A DNA stretch of 64,000 nucleotides from Strongyloides papillosus. Its lineage: Eukaryota; Nematoda; Chromadorea; Rhabditida; Strongyloididae. The position numbers were made by a program, and so were the translations under genes. The number at the start of each line of letters is the position of its first letter. Position 1 is the stretch's first letter. The stretch lies in the NCBI GenBank assembly GCA_005656395.1, contig SRSI01000017.1, positions 372,001 through 436,000 of the forward strand, given 5' to 3'. The notes under the pieces are model-generated. The model saw only the letters and a program-made list of their open reading frames with translations. It was not told the origin of the DNA and searched no databases. Below are positions 33,887 through 46,017 of the stretch, in pieces.

Positions 33887-35879
33887 GAGTGGAGTGATGC
33901 CACTCCATAAATTTAAATTAACCATAAATTTTAAATATAAAATTCATTTATATAATTTTCTATATATTTATTGTTATATTTTTAGAGAGATATCATCCAA
34001 TAAAAGCTACTTTAAGTTATCTTATTAATAACAAAATACTCTTATCACGGAATAAAAATTATCATTTAAAATACGTTTCTTGAGATACTCGAACAAGGTG
34101 GGACAAACAAAAATCTAAGACCCCACTTTTATATGCTTAAACAATACTCCTAGGTGACATATTACCACATATAAAATATTAGCTTCATATCTCCACTCTA
34201 CGCATTTTTATGGCTTCAGAAACTTTTCGACCATGACTGCGTATCTCGAAAACTAGTTCATGAAACTATAACAATATATATCATTCTTCACCATTTTTTA
34301 AGTACTTTTTAAGTACCAAGATAAATTTTGGAAAATTTTACTTTTTAATATATTTTGTGTCAAAAAATTATAAAAAATGAAAAATTCCAACCTCGAAAAT
34401 ACTAAATTCGAATTTAGCGTGTCTGAAAACTCATGCATACGTTTTTAAATCACTTAAAAAGTGCTGAGAAAAAAAGTTCTACGTGAAAAATTTTGAACAT
34501 AATTTTTAAAACCAACAAAGTTCATTTTAATAACAAATACTTGTTTGCGTTTTATTTTTAACAATTAAAATTATATTTTATTAAACACTATATTTTTAAC
34601 ATTATATATAACTTGAAAAAATATTTGTGAACTTCGAATAAATTAAACAAAAGTAAACTCTGTTTAAGAAAGAGACAGAAAAAGGATGATATTGTGACTG
34701 GAAAGAACTATAAATAACCTGGAATGTCGTGGATAATGTCATTATATTATTTTTAACACGTACTAATCAATTTATTATAGAATCACCAAGTAAAGATCAG
34801 GAGTTTTACTGGTTGGAATTTAGAAGATATTAAAGAAGATTCTAAGGTAATTAATTAATTATTGTTCTTATTTATTTTATTGTTATTAAAGATCGATAAG
34901 ACCAATAAAAATATTTTACTCAAACAAAGTTTAAGTACTTATTTTAATGTGCTTTAATAATGCATCCTACTGGTATAAGTAAAAATTTTATTGGGACCTA
35001 TGTTGTCCTATTAAAAATATATAAAAAAATGATAAATTAAATTTCACTTACAAAAGTGATGTTCCCATCACGAAACAATCAAAATAAGGAGAAAAGTTAA
35101 AGGATTGTTCGGGAATTTTCTAGATGATTGGGATAAGCTTTATATATACAGTAAATTGTCATCATCTTTTCATTCTTCCCAAAACTTTAATTTATTGTAT
35201 TTCATAATTATTGTATCATCATTTTTGTCACCCTATTTCCTAGTTATTAATGTTTAATTTAATTTTAGGGGTTAAACTATTTTATTAATTATTATATGTC
35301 AGTATAGAAGTGCCTGACTCTATTTAAAAAATTAATTAGCATAAATATAGTAAGTAATTGTAATTTAATTTCTTTATTGTATCCTTTTACCTCAGACGCT
35401 ATATTTTAAAATTATATTCTACATTTCTTAATTTACCTAATAAACGTTGTTGTGAATTCGGATAGCTTGCCACCAATAAAAAAAATTTTACTAAACTGTT
35501 AATTTTATTGCAGGGTCACAGTCCAGTAAAATTGTTATTATCTATATTTATAATAATAAATTTAACTATAATAACAATAAAAAAGTTGAAAAATCACCTT
35601 TATGGTGTGCTTTAAAGTTATAGAAAAACTCGTCTTCCGACCAAAATACGGAAAAAAAAGTACAATTTGGTCACATTACCGTTGTGACGAGTGATGTAAA
35701 TATATGTCTGGAGCAATTAAAATATACGTCACAATATTATATAACCAACGATAAAAATTTTCACCATTAGAATAACTTTAAATCTACATAAAAAAATACA
35801 GAAATTTTGCAATTGAGTTTAATCAAAATATGTAAATGGACAAAGTTAAGATGTTAATGAAAATATAGTAGAATTAATA
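33887..35879. other. Intergenic sequence, nothing firm
   Basis: Contains repeat-like words near 34.1-34.5 kb (CATATCTCCACTCTACGC, CGTATCTCGAAAACTAG) and an isolated open stretch at about 34783-34847 between an acceptor-like TTATTATAG and GTAATT, too short to call. No gene supported. Confidence 0.4.
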
Positions 35880-36168
35880 ACTCTTATAAATAAAATTAAA
35901 AATTGCAGTTTAAATAATATTTGAATTGTTTTATTTGTTTTACACGTCATAGTGTAGAATTTTCAAAAGTTAATCACACACGATCAAAATTAAAATATTA
36001 AGTATGCCATTTAGCAAATAAAAAAATTTAGTTTTTATGATAAATCATTGCTGCAAATTTTCAAATGATTTAAATAAAAGCAAAAACGATTATTAAACAA
36101 ATAATTAAAGTTATTTTAAATGATTTCCATTTATATAAAAGTTGCTTCATAACGTAGTAACATTTATA
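35880..36168 (+). repeat. Second copy of the astacin 5' flank
   Basis: Matches 32180-32480 for nearly 300 bp but is followed by the long-TIR element at 36171 instead of an astacin exon. Either the duplication never included the gene or the coding part was lost. Confidence 0.75.
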
Positions 36169-37504
36169 TACAGGGTGTCTCATAATTAACTCCCCACCTG
36201 CGAGAGCTTATAACTTTTTTCTACGAATAGATAAAATCATGAAATTTTGCAGGTTAGTAGAACTAAGAGACAATATTTTTTATTTTTTTTATTTTTAAAA
36301 AATTATGGTCCCATTAGGACTTATGGCCATTTTAAAAAAATGTGTTTTTTTCGCATTTATGAGTACGTAACTTCTTTATATGAAAAGATATTTAGATGAT
36401 TCTTTTATAGATCGAAAGCTCAAATTCTTTTGTATAAGAATCCTTAATATCATAAATATTGATCTTCATTAACATTGTTTAATTTTTAATTAAAACAAAA
36501 AAAACACAATTTTTGCCAAAATTTTGTAGTTTTTTCCAAATTTAAGCTCATTGAGAAGATTCTCGCAAGAGCTTTATCATTATTCTGATAGAGTGAATGA
36601 TGCTCTATCTAACGATAATAATCTTGTTTTCTAGTGATAAGTTTCAAGAAAGTTATGACAATTCAAAAATAGTCTAATTTTTCATTTTCTTTAATATTTG
36701 AAAAAAAGTATGCTATTTCTTTCAATTTTTCAACATCGATAATGATTTTTTATTGAAAGTAGTTGAAATATTATTTTATTTTTTATTGCTGATTGTCCAT
36801 ATTTCGAACGTAAATCCAATGAGAACAAGGTCGAAAATACGAAATTTTTGAAAGATGCATAAAAATGCTCTTATAGGGCAATTATAATGTAAAATAGTAT
36901 AAAATGGAGATAAATTGCAATAAATGTTAAGAAAAATTATTTTTAAAAAAATTTAAGTGATAAAAATTATTGGAATTTTGTTGGCCAAATATGGACAAAT
37001 GAGCAATATACCTTAGATTAGCATACTTTATCGATGAAAATAATACTATTAGGTATTAAATATGTTAAAAAAATAGTGTTTGTAACTTAATTTTTTACCA
37101 AAAGTACGGAATTTGTGATCTTTGGTAAGTCATAACTTTCGTCAATGGCATTTGATTTTAATGGCACTATATCATTCGATAGAACTCCGTTAACTCTATC
37201 AGAATAATGATAAAGCTCTTGCGAGCATCTTCTCAATGAGCTTTAATTTTGAAAAAACTACGAAATTTTGACAAAAATCGTGGTTTTTTTGTTTTAATTA
37301 AAAATTAACCAATGTTAATGAAGTTTAATATTTATAATATTGGAAATTATAGTACAAAAGAAGTTGAGCTTTCGATTCGTAAAAGAATCATCTCAATATC
37401 TCTTTATATTAAAAAGTTACGTAATCATAAAGGCGAAAAAAACACATTTTTTTAAAATAGCCATAAGTCCTAATGGGACCATAATTATTTAAAAATAAAA
37501 AAAA

Positions 37505-37678
37505 AGTGAATTTTATTTGGTCTTAACAATCTATAATAAAAAATAATACAATTAATATAATATTCAATGATTAAAGATAATTATAAAATTAATTATATAA
37601 TAAGAAGACCATTTTATATATAGATAATTTTTATTTTAAATTTGAATATTGACCATTATTTTTGGAGACATTCCAACT
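37505..37678 (-). repeat. 3' LTR of gypsy-type element (174 bp)
   Basis: On the plus strand it begins AGTGAATTTTATTTGGTC and ends CATTCCAACT, so the ends are AGT..ACT. It differs from the partner LTR at two bases. The A-rich flank makes the 5-bp target duplication (AAAAA) uninformative. Confidence 0.92.
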
Positions 37679-37689
37679 CCTCCCCTTCT
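37679..37689 (-). other. Polypurine tract
   Basis: Minus strand AGAAGGGGAGG directly abuts the 3' LTR, where plus-strand DNA synthesis is primed. It overlaps the Gag-Pol stop codon. Confidence 0.75.
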
Positions 37690-40600
37690 AACTTTGAAAA
37701 TCCATGGGTGGTTGCTTTCTGAGCTTCCATTCAGAGGCGGCTTTGTTGTTCCTGGCATCATTTGACACCTTCACCTCCCAAGACTGGTTGTTCCTCTTGA
37801 CCAACTCCCCCAATTGATTGGGTGCTTCCAATTTGGTTTTGTCAGCCTTTGGATTTCTTATCCATACAAGATCTCCCTCTTGAACAGTTGGTGGAGCCAT
37901 CATCTTTCTATTTTTGTTATTTTTCAGGAGTTCAGCAGTTTTAACGTCTCCTTCTACATCTTCCTTGCTCCTTACAACTGTTTCCACATCTTGTGCATTG
38001 TCAATAACTGTTCTTGGCTTGTGATAAAATATAATTTCAGCCGGTACCAGTTGTGTAACAGAATTCCTGGTGGTGTTCATCTGAAAAGTGATCTCCTTAA
38101 GCTTTTGTGAAAAGCATGTATTCCCTGTCTCTTCACACATTTTTCGCAATGCCAATCTTAGACTTCTGATAGTACGCACTACCTTACCATTTGATACATG
38201 TTCATTACTGAGAGCATAAGAAAACTGAATGTGTAATGCTTGAAAGTTCGTCTCCAGCCCTTTGAATGCTTTTGCATTGTCCATGTGTATCTGCTTCGGA
38301 TACCCATAAATATTGAACCACTGTTCCATCAGGATCTTCTCTATCATACCAGTAGTAGCAGAATCAAGTGGGTATAATCCAACGTAACCACTAAGATAGT
38401 CGACAATAGTCAGTACTTGTAATGATTTTTTTGTCTTTTTAAAAGGTCCTGCTATGTCCATTGCTATTTTTTCAAACTGACAAAAAACTTCTAGACTTTT
38501 CTTTTTTCTCTTTATTTCATTATGTTCATTACATATTTCGCAATCCTGTGTCATCTTTTTGATGTTCTTTAGTACTGCGCCGATTTGTTCTCTTTCAAAT
38601 TTTTTTCCCTTTAGGACTTCAATAATCTTTTCCACCATTTTTGTATAGCTAGGATGATTTGGTTTATGAACTAAATCAAAAAAACTCTTTGATATACCCT
38701 TGATGTCTTTTCTCTCTATGATTAACTCTTTTAGCGTCTTTTTAATTTCCTCTTTGTCTATTTCTTTCTCATTTTCATCTAATACCAATTTATCTTTACT
38801 TAACTCTTGTTCATTTTTATTTAACATCATCTCATCATCACTCAACACCTTTTTAACTTTATTTTCATCAATAGTCATTACCTTGACTGTGTCTCCTTCC
38901 TCTTTCAAATTTTTGCTGTCAAAATGAAAATTATCTCCATCCATTCTACTGAGATAGTCTGCTGGAATGTTTTTGAAACCCTGAACATACCGAATCTCTG
39001 GTGAATACATCCAAATACGCGTCAAAACTCTTGCTAAAAAATCATTTTTCTGATCAGTGTTGTTAATTAACCCAATTAATGGCTTATGGTCTGTGTAAAT
39101 TATTACTTCTCTACCTCTTATGTAATCATGGAAAAAAGTAAGACTTTTATCAACTGCTTTTAATTCTCCCATCACTGCAGATTCAGCTCTTTTACCTTCA
39201 TACTTCTTTTTTGAAAAAAACATCACTGGTTTCACCAACCCACCATGACGTTGTGACAACATTGCTCCATATGCAACCTTTGAACTATCAGTATAAATTT
39301 CATAAGGCTTGGATGGATCTGGAATTTCTAATGTCAAATTAATAAGTGCTTCCTTTATTCCCTCAAATTTCTGATTCAACTCATCTGACCAATCAACTTT
39401 ATCTTTTGATGGACGATTTGATACTATTTTAATGAACGGCATCTCTAGTACAGCAATATTTCTTATAAAACTTCTATAGTAATTTATCTTACCAAGAAAC
39501 TTTCTCAAATGTCTAACACTTCTTGGCGGCTTAACATCCTTTATTGCCTGTATAGATCTTTCCAATGGTTGTATCGTATTATGCTTGATTTTATATCCAA
39601 GATATTTTACCTCATCCTTATAATACATGGACTTATCTTCATTCAACAACAAGTTGACACTTCTAAATGACTGTCTTATTTGATTCAATGTTACTTCATG
39701 CTCTTGTCTATCTGAACTGAAAACAATAATGTCGTCAATGTAGGACATACAATTCGTGGAGCTTCCTAGTACAGTGTTAACAACAGATTGTGCTAATCCT
39801 GTAGACGGCTTGGCTCCAAAGGGGAGACGGGTCAGTGAATATCCCTCTCTGCTCCTTGGTTTTGCAAACCCGAACCAATCCATATTGTTTTCATGTAAGT
39901 TTAACTGAAGATAAAAGTTCTTAATATCCAATACAGAGTATATCTTGCTGTCTCTCAAACGTGTGATGTTGTCCTTCAATCTCAATGGTACCTGATTATA
40001 ATTATTCAAGCAACGGTTAATTGGACGACAATCAAGACATAATCTCAGCTGACCATTTTGCTTTCTCACTGCAACTAGATTAAGAAAAACTAGTGGAAAT
40101 GTACACTTCTTTGCAATTCCAAGATATTCCCATTCATCAATCATTGCTTCAACTTCATCAATCAAATTTGGTGCAACAGGATAATACTTCGGTTCAACTA
40201 TTTCACAAATAAGTTTCATTTCTGGTAATCTAATGGTACAACCTTTTCTCATATTGCGTACATAGTCATCATCATCATTCTTGAGGTTCAATACTTTCTT
40301 ATCAATCATCTTCTTACCTTTACACAGGAAAAATCCTAAGCTTCGTGCATCAGTCTGTGAAATCAGTATATCATATCCATGCTTCTTGTTTGCTAAAATC
40401 TGTGCTGCTGGTGCAATAGCTGCAATCGTTTCAACCTTTTCATCTTGCTCAAACAAAATTATTGGAATTTGATGTTTCAATATCCAACACTTATCTCCAC
40501 CAACTTTAAACTTTGCTGGATTCTCGTACTTCTTTAAATCAATCTTATCACTCAACATCTTATCCAGATATTCATATGTTACAAATGATTTTTCAGCACC

Positions 40601-41890
40601 AGTGTCGATAAATGCTTTTGCGGGATATTGCTTCATTTCAATTTGAACAACAACGTCTACCATGGGTCCAGATAATTCTCTACTATCAAACAACTTTTCA
40701 ACATCAGATTTTATTTGGAGTTCGCTTCTTCTAACCATCATAAAGTTCAAATCATCGCCATCTTCACTAGTTTTGGATTCATTCAAATTCTCATATTTCA
40801 GGAAACCCATATAATTATCATCATCGCTGTCTTCAACTTTGGCTGGAATTTCTGCATCAACAGTCCTCATCACCTTCCTAGTTGGAGTGGCAGCTGGTCT
40901 CTCTTTCATATTCTTTTCTATCTTCTTCTTACATTGGAAAGATTTATGACCTACCATCTGACAATTGAAACAAACTACGGGCTTTGGAACATCTTCTCTA
41001 GCTGGTTGAATTCTTCTTTCAACATTTCTCTTCATCAACGGCTCTTTTCTCACTAACTTCAATTCCAATTTAATTTCGGCCTCAAGTTCCTCAACTTCCA
41101 TGTGGCGAGCATACTTGACGAAGCCTCTAAGACATGGAATCTGATTCATTTGCTTCATTACTTCAACCTTATAAACTTGACTTAATTGGGATTTCTCAAA
41201 ACCCTTGTACTTTGCTCTTATCATTTCCTTCAAACTAGTCAATGATGTCTTTGGATCATTAATGTCTAATTGGTAAGTCATAAGTCCTATCTCGGCTTCG
41301 GCAACGCTTATTTTTTGACTATACCATCTTTTCAGAATCAAACATATGGCAGTGGCATTCATGTTATCAAAATTCTCGTAACAGTCCTGGAGTCTTTGCA
41401 ATACCTTGTCTTCAATCTTGTTGAGCAGCCACCCAGTTAACTCGGGATCATTAGGAGAGATTCCGGAGATATTTGCTGCTGATTTGAATCTTTTTATGAA
41501 AGCTTCAATTTCTCCACTTGATTCTTTAAACATAGGTACGGCCTTTAGGAGTTCCAGGTTTCTTTCACTTCTAACACGTCGCTTACTGTCAATTGCTAAC
41601 TTTGCCGTTTCAATTGACTCATCATCATCTGCCACGTCATCACTCTTGACATTACCATCACCATTCTTGACAATCATATCACTAGTTCCACTTAAGAACG
41701 TATTGTCCAAATCTTCAGCATCCAACTATTCCTTTGATACTATGATGCCAACTTCCTCAAACTTTGCTTCATGTTCAATAAGTCTGTCCAAAAGCTCTCC
41801 CTTGGTTCCACTCGTCTGCAAACCAAGATCTTTGCACGCCTTCTTTAATACAGGCTTCAAGTTCAACGATAGAATCAACGCACGATTCAT
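37688..41890 (-). pseudogene. Gag-Pol polyprotein with one early stop
   Basis: The frame opens at an ATG (41890), 44 bp inside the 5' LTR, with a SAP-like helix-turn segment (LGLQTSGTKGELLDRL), meets TAG at 41726-41728 after 54 codons, then stays open for 1345 codons. Order after the stop: Gag; CCHC knuckle CFNCQMVGHKSFQC; protease AFIDTGAEKSFV; reverse transcriptase with LDIKNFYLQLN and YIDDIIVFS; RNase H with YTDSSKVAYGAML and YTDHKPL; integrase zinc finger (HKPNHPSY..CEICNEH) and core with MDIAGPF and HMDNAKAF. The core glutamate expected before the conserved Arg reads Val in NGKVVRTIR, so integration may be impaired. Typical Ty3/gypsy order. Downstream re-initiation could bypass the stop, but that is unproven. 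Confidence 0.9.
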
Positions 41891-41933
41891 ATCCTGCAAG
41901 CTAATAATCCCTTTTGATCGTCTTTCACTCGCA

Positions 41934-42107
41934 AGTGAATTTTATTTGGTCTTAACAATCTATAATAAAGAATAATACAATTAATATAATATTCAATGAT
42001 TAAAGATAATTATAAAATTAATTATATAATAAGAAGACCATTTTATATATAGACAATTTTTATTTTAAATTTGAATATTGACCATTATTTTTGGAGACAT
42101 TCCAACT
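41934..42107 (-). repeat. 5' LTR of gypsy-type element (174 bp)
   Basis: Same length as the partner LTR, with no indels. The following minus-strand bases (TGCGAGTGAAAGACG) do not start with TGG, so the priming tRNA is unclear. Confidence 0.92.
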
Positions 42108-42226
42108 AAAAATATAAAATATTGTCTCTTAGTTCTACTAACCTGCAAAATTACACGTTTTTATCTCTTCGTAAAAAAAAGTTATAAGCTCTCGCAGGTG
42201 GGGAGTTAATTATGGGACACTTTGTA

Positions 42227-43354
42227 TAATATATTTAATATTTAAGTTACCTTTAAATTTCAATATAACAGTTTGTGAAATTTTTTGTATTATGACTCAT
42301 TTAGAATGCGAAAGTATGGGATATGGAGGAATTTCAATATTAAAAAAATTAATAAAAAATTAGTCAAATTATGGACCAAAATGTGACGACATTTTTCTAG
42401 TAAAAATTAAAATTTTTTAATGCTGTAACTTCATCAAAAGTTAGTTAAAGTTAATAAAACTAAATTTAGTACAGTAAATTTTAAAATGTGTCTGGCGATC
42501 TTTATTGAAATGGTTTATTAGATGACAAGTAAAAAATGATACAATAAAAAGGAGTATGAGTGTATGTAAAATTAAAGTATTTATATATATATGTTAACCC
42601 AAACCTTTTGTTTTGTTCTAGAATTTTCTACTGTACAAGTAAAATTTTTATTGGTGTTGTCACTATAATTAAAGATATAATATTAGAAAAGATATAAGAA
42701 GAAAAGAGATACAATAAAACAATTATATATTTAAAAATAATGACTTGACCATAGGTATTTCGTCTTTTATAAGCAAATAAAAGACATAAAGCCAATGCGC
42801 ATCAAACATAAGGTATCTGCATGACCTATGTTTGTCACTTACATAAATAAAAGTCTGACCTAAGATTTAAAACTATAACGAAACTTTGAGCTTAAAAACA
42901 AGAGAAGTTATTAAAAGTAATTATTTTTTTACTATTTCTTATTTTATTGTCGTAAAATTAAGGTAAATAAAGGTAGTTAATAGAAGATTGATATTAAATA
43001 ATTGATATTCATTTAAAAATATAGTGGAAAGCTACCTAAATAATTACTTGAAATGATTTAAATATTCATTTTTATTCATCTTTTGGATATAAATAAAATT
43101 CTTTTTGTTGGGTGAATTTTTTAACTTAACCTGTCCAAATAAAAGCAAACGTTATAAAATGCTTCTTGAACTCAGAAACTTTTACATATTATAATAATGT
43201 ATGTTCGGTTATTTTATTTCTTCATTAATACGTAATTTAATGAAACAATTTTCTTATACACATATTTTGATTAATAATTTAGTATAAAAATTCCTTATTG
43301 AAAAATATGCTCTGCGAACCAGCCCCGATCTGCCAAAGGCGGGTCTAAGACTAG
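42227..43354 (+). mobile_element. Helitron-like non-autonomous element, copy 2 (5' end unresolved)
   Basis: Shares long stretches with 20.8-21.52 kb: TTGTATTATGACTCATTTAG, CTAAATTTAGTACA, AAATTAAGGTA, TTTTTGTTGGGTGAATTTTT, TGAAACAATTTTCTTATAC. It ends with hairpin GATCTGCC-AAA-GGCGGGTC (43327-43345), TAAGA and CTAG before T. The stem carries a C-G to T-G change against copy 1 that keeps pairing. About 350 bp (42.55-42.89 kb) has no counterpart in copy 1. Confidence 0.55.
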
Positions 43355-43355
43355 T

Positions 43356-44070
43356 GATAGTAAATAGTGTGAAAATATTGAAAAAATGTTTTTTTTTATT
43401 TAATTTGAGTGACAAAGAATATTTCACTTTTTTAGACAATATATGAACAAATAAGTAATAATCTGTTAACAAATATGTAGAAGTTGTGTTATTACTGCTA
43501 TTCGAATATCATGAAGGTCAGAAAAAGTATTATTTGTATTTTAATTTTTTAATGAAAGTATCAAAAAGTGGTCTTTGACAAATCAAAACTTCGTTCAGAC
43601 TCAACCGCTATTAATAGTCATATACTAATTCGATTGAGCTTTGCTTACTCTATAAGAATACCAATAAAACATTTTTTAAAACTGTCTGCTAAAAATTTTA
43701 TTGTTCAAAAACATCAAAATTTTGGAAAAAATCGAGATTTTTTTCTTTTATTTAAAAATTTAACATTGTTTTTAGACTTCAATTTGCATATAATTATGGA
43801 ATTTAGTACAAAAGACTTCATACTTTTAGAATTTGCAATAATCATAAGAATATTTTTTAAAATAAAAAAGTTACAGATGATGAAAGTCGGAAAATGACTT
43901 AAATTTTGGAAATCCAATACTCTGCCCTTAATCTATATTTCGTTATGAAATCTAAAGATTTAAGATAGTATTATCTCAACTAAAAAATGTTTATAGTACG
44001 ATATTTGCAGCTTATCTATGTGTGGAGGTATAAATGCAAATATCTGGAGAGTCTTACACTGGCCGCCCTG
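43356..44070 (-). mobile_element. Half of a long-TIR element of the 46.0-kb family
   Basis: Read from 44070 leftward it begins CAGGGCGGCCAGTG and follows the left arm of the element at 46018 through to its centre (CAATATTTTCACACTATTTA, then CTATC), where it stops at the Helitron-like terminus at 43354. TA follows the right end (44071-44072). The other arm is missing. Confidence 0.75.
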
Positions 44071-44072
44071 TA

Positions 44073-45129
44073 TAATTATTTAATAATTAAGATTTACAAT
44101 TAAAAAAAATAAGTGTACTTATCTACATTAAATAAAATTATTACATCCTTGATTTTAAATTTATTGTTTGAAAACAAAAGAATAATTTTTATCTATTTGT
44201 TTGAGTTTTTACTATATAATAAAATATCATTAAAATGTAATAAATCTATTTGATTCATAAAAATATCACTATGAAAAAATACAAATATGCTAATAACTCA
44301 ACATTATATACAATAAATCTAATTTACCATTAAAACAAAAAAAAATCGCATTAACATTAAAAAGCAGAAGTTATTGTTTTGTATATATTATTTTTGCATA
44401 ACAAGTAAAAAAAAGTATTATAAATATTTTGGAAAATTGTAAAAATAATGCTTCATGTAAGCTTCAATTTTATAAACTTTAGAAAATATGACTGACGCGA
44501 AGCTGGCATTCAGAACAAAATGCTCATCTCAAGGTGGTGATTTGTTGTTGCTTTGTTATAATTAGTAACAACTATTAAAATGTCTTTCAATATAAAAATG
44601 TTTCATTCATTTGAAATTAAAATTAACATTAATTTTGAACATTCATAACTCTGCACAGAATTCAGATTTCTTTATAAACTATACAAGAAAATAACAAAAT
44701 AAATTATTTTAATAGTAATTATTGCTAAACAAAATTATGAAACTGTTTTGCTTAGAACGTGACAATGTGTATAATATACTTTTCAAAATTTTTAGAGTGT
44801 CTTAAATTCTAAATTAATGTAAAAGTTTAACAAACCGTGCACTGATTTCTTCGAAAACCAAACTTTGATCTTAGGAAGAGAGAAGTGAGACGTAGATCTC
44901 AAATAAACTATTAAAAACATAAAACATCTTACTAACTTGATCTCATTTTTAAATTTTGTTTTATTATGCAAGCTATCATTTAGTTTTAAGTCCTAATATT
45001 TTACACACATATTAAATTAATACTTGTAAGCTTATATTTTATTATGTTTATACTTTTATGTCGTTGGAATTAAATTAATCAAATCTTTACCATATTTTGC
45101 AATTGTTCGTTCTTTTTAGGTAAAAGTCA
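44073..45129. other. Intergenic sequence, nothing recognised
   Basis: A+T-rich without coding potential or clear repeats. Confidence 0.45.
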
Positions 45130-46015
45130 ATATTAGACAAAATTTTATAAATTTTATTTATTTAATAGAAATTTGATTTCCATTATATTGATATTTTTTA
45201 ATCTGCAATATCTTATAATATTTATTGTTCTTTAATTGTTCATATGTTTAAATATACGTTTTTCAATAATTTTGCATAACAATTTCAAGTATTTAAGGAA
45301 ATTTTAATTTCAAAATGTTAAAGTAAAATACTTCTTAATGGCATTTTTAAAAGCATTAAAAGTATTTATATTTTTTATTTCAATATTTAAAATTATTGTT
45401 CCGCAATATAGAACATGTGGAATTGAAAATAAACCGAAGTGTAATGTTTTACTCGATGGATACTTAAAATGTCCATCATGTGAAAATGGAAGACGTGGTT
45501 ATGTAAAAGTAAATCTAGACGAGAGATTAAAAATCGAACATATTGACGTAGATTGTAATAAAAATTTAGCAATTCGTAGATATTTAAAAGATCCACATAA
45601 AGAAGGTAAATAAAAATATAATTAAAATTACTTATTTTTTTAATAGATTATATACTTGGTTTCTATTTCTACTGTGACTTTTCTTATATGAATAAAAAAG
45701 TTATAAATAAAAATCCAAGAAATGTTGAAAACGTAAGTGGAACCTTTGTCTATTATTTTGGATTTATTGACTTGACAACAACCCAAAAAAGAAAATATCG
45801 TAAGAGAAGAATTGGTTTTAGAAAAAACAATTTTTGAATAAAAAAACAATATATCCTTAAAACTAAAACATTTTCTTCAATAATTATGTACATTAATAAT
45901 TTTGTGGTAATATATTTTACAAAATTATTTTTGATTTTTTTTATCATTTTTAAATACTAATTGTCTAAAAATTCATTAAAATAAAAAATAATTTCATACA
46001 AATAAATTGTTTTTA
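45130..46015 (+). repeat. Left arm of inverted gene duplication
   Basis: The whole stretch, about 200 bp of promoter, the gene and about 180 bp of 3' flank, matches 48560-49440 in reverse. Shared flank words include TCTGCAATAT, TTTATTGTTCTTT, CAATTTCAAGTATTTAAGGA, ACTAAAACATTTTCTTCAAT and AATTGTCTAAAAATTCATT. Homology ends where the element at 46018 begins. Confidence 0.8.
45338..45837 (+). CDS. Small secreted protein, two exons (paralogue of the 49-kb gene)
   Basis: Exons 45338-45605 and 45647-45837 with a 41-bp GT..AG intron (phase 1) give 152 residues. It has a signal peptide (MAFLKALKVFIFFISIFK), then a domain with NVLLDGYLKCPSC, GYVKVNLDE and a Cys in DVDCNK, then YILGFYFYCDFS and a basic end (QKRKYRKRRIGFRK). 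The G-x-LKC..V-x-V-x-LDE layout recalls nematode transthyretin-like secreted proteins, but the match is too weak to name the family. The paralogue on the other arm keeps intron position, phase and cysteines, which supports a real gene. A TATTTAA box lies about 47 bp upstream of the ATG. Confidence 0.8.
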
Positions 46016-46017
46016 TA

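Larger units (their letters stand above)
37505..42107 (-). mobile_element. Ty3/gypsy-type LTR retrotransposon, 4.6 kb
   Basis: LTRs of 174 bp at 37505-37678 and 41934-42107 with two mismatches, a polypurine tract next to the 3' LTR, and one long Gag-Pol frame on the minus strand. It is inserted in a long-TIR element. A solo LTR of the same family lies at 58159-58318 with a clean 5-bp target duplication, confirming the AGT..ACT boundaries. Confidence 0.93.
36171..42224. mobile_element. Long-TIR DNA element (about 1446 bp) split by an LTR retrotransposon
   Basis: The left end CAGGGTGTCTCATAATTAAC is mirrored at the right (GTTAATTATGGGACACTTTG). TA flanks both ends (36169-36170 and 42225-42226). 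The arms are complementary for hundreds of bases: TATGGTCCCATTAGGACTTA near 36303 against TAAGTCCTAATGGGACCATA near 37465. Removing the LTR element at 37505-42107 and one target copy leaves about 1446 bp. Non-coding; Tc1/mariner-type TA insertion inferred. Confidence 0.88.

Noticed and set aside
34783..34847. Isolated open stretch between TTATTATAG and GTAATT (reads NHQVKIRSFTGWNLEDIKE)
   Set aside because: A single short candidate exon with no partner exon in frame on either side.
35100..35165. GAATTTTCTAGATGATTGGG and TATATATA, resembling a heat-shock promoter
   Set aside because: Only one loose heat-shock-like element and no gene follows.
41406..41975. 189-residue plus-strand frame
   Set aside because: Antisense shadow of the Gag frame running into the LTR.
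43254..43917. Short frames on both strands
   Set aside because: They lie within the Helitron-like end and the half TIR element; low-complexity Phe/Lys/Ile composition.
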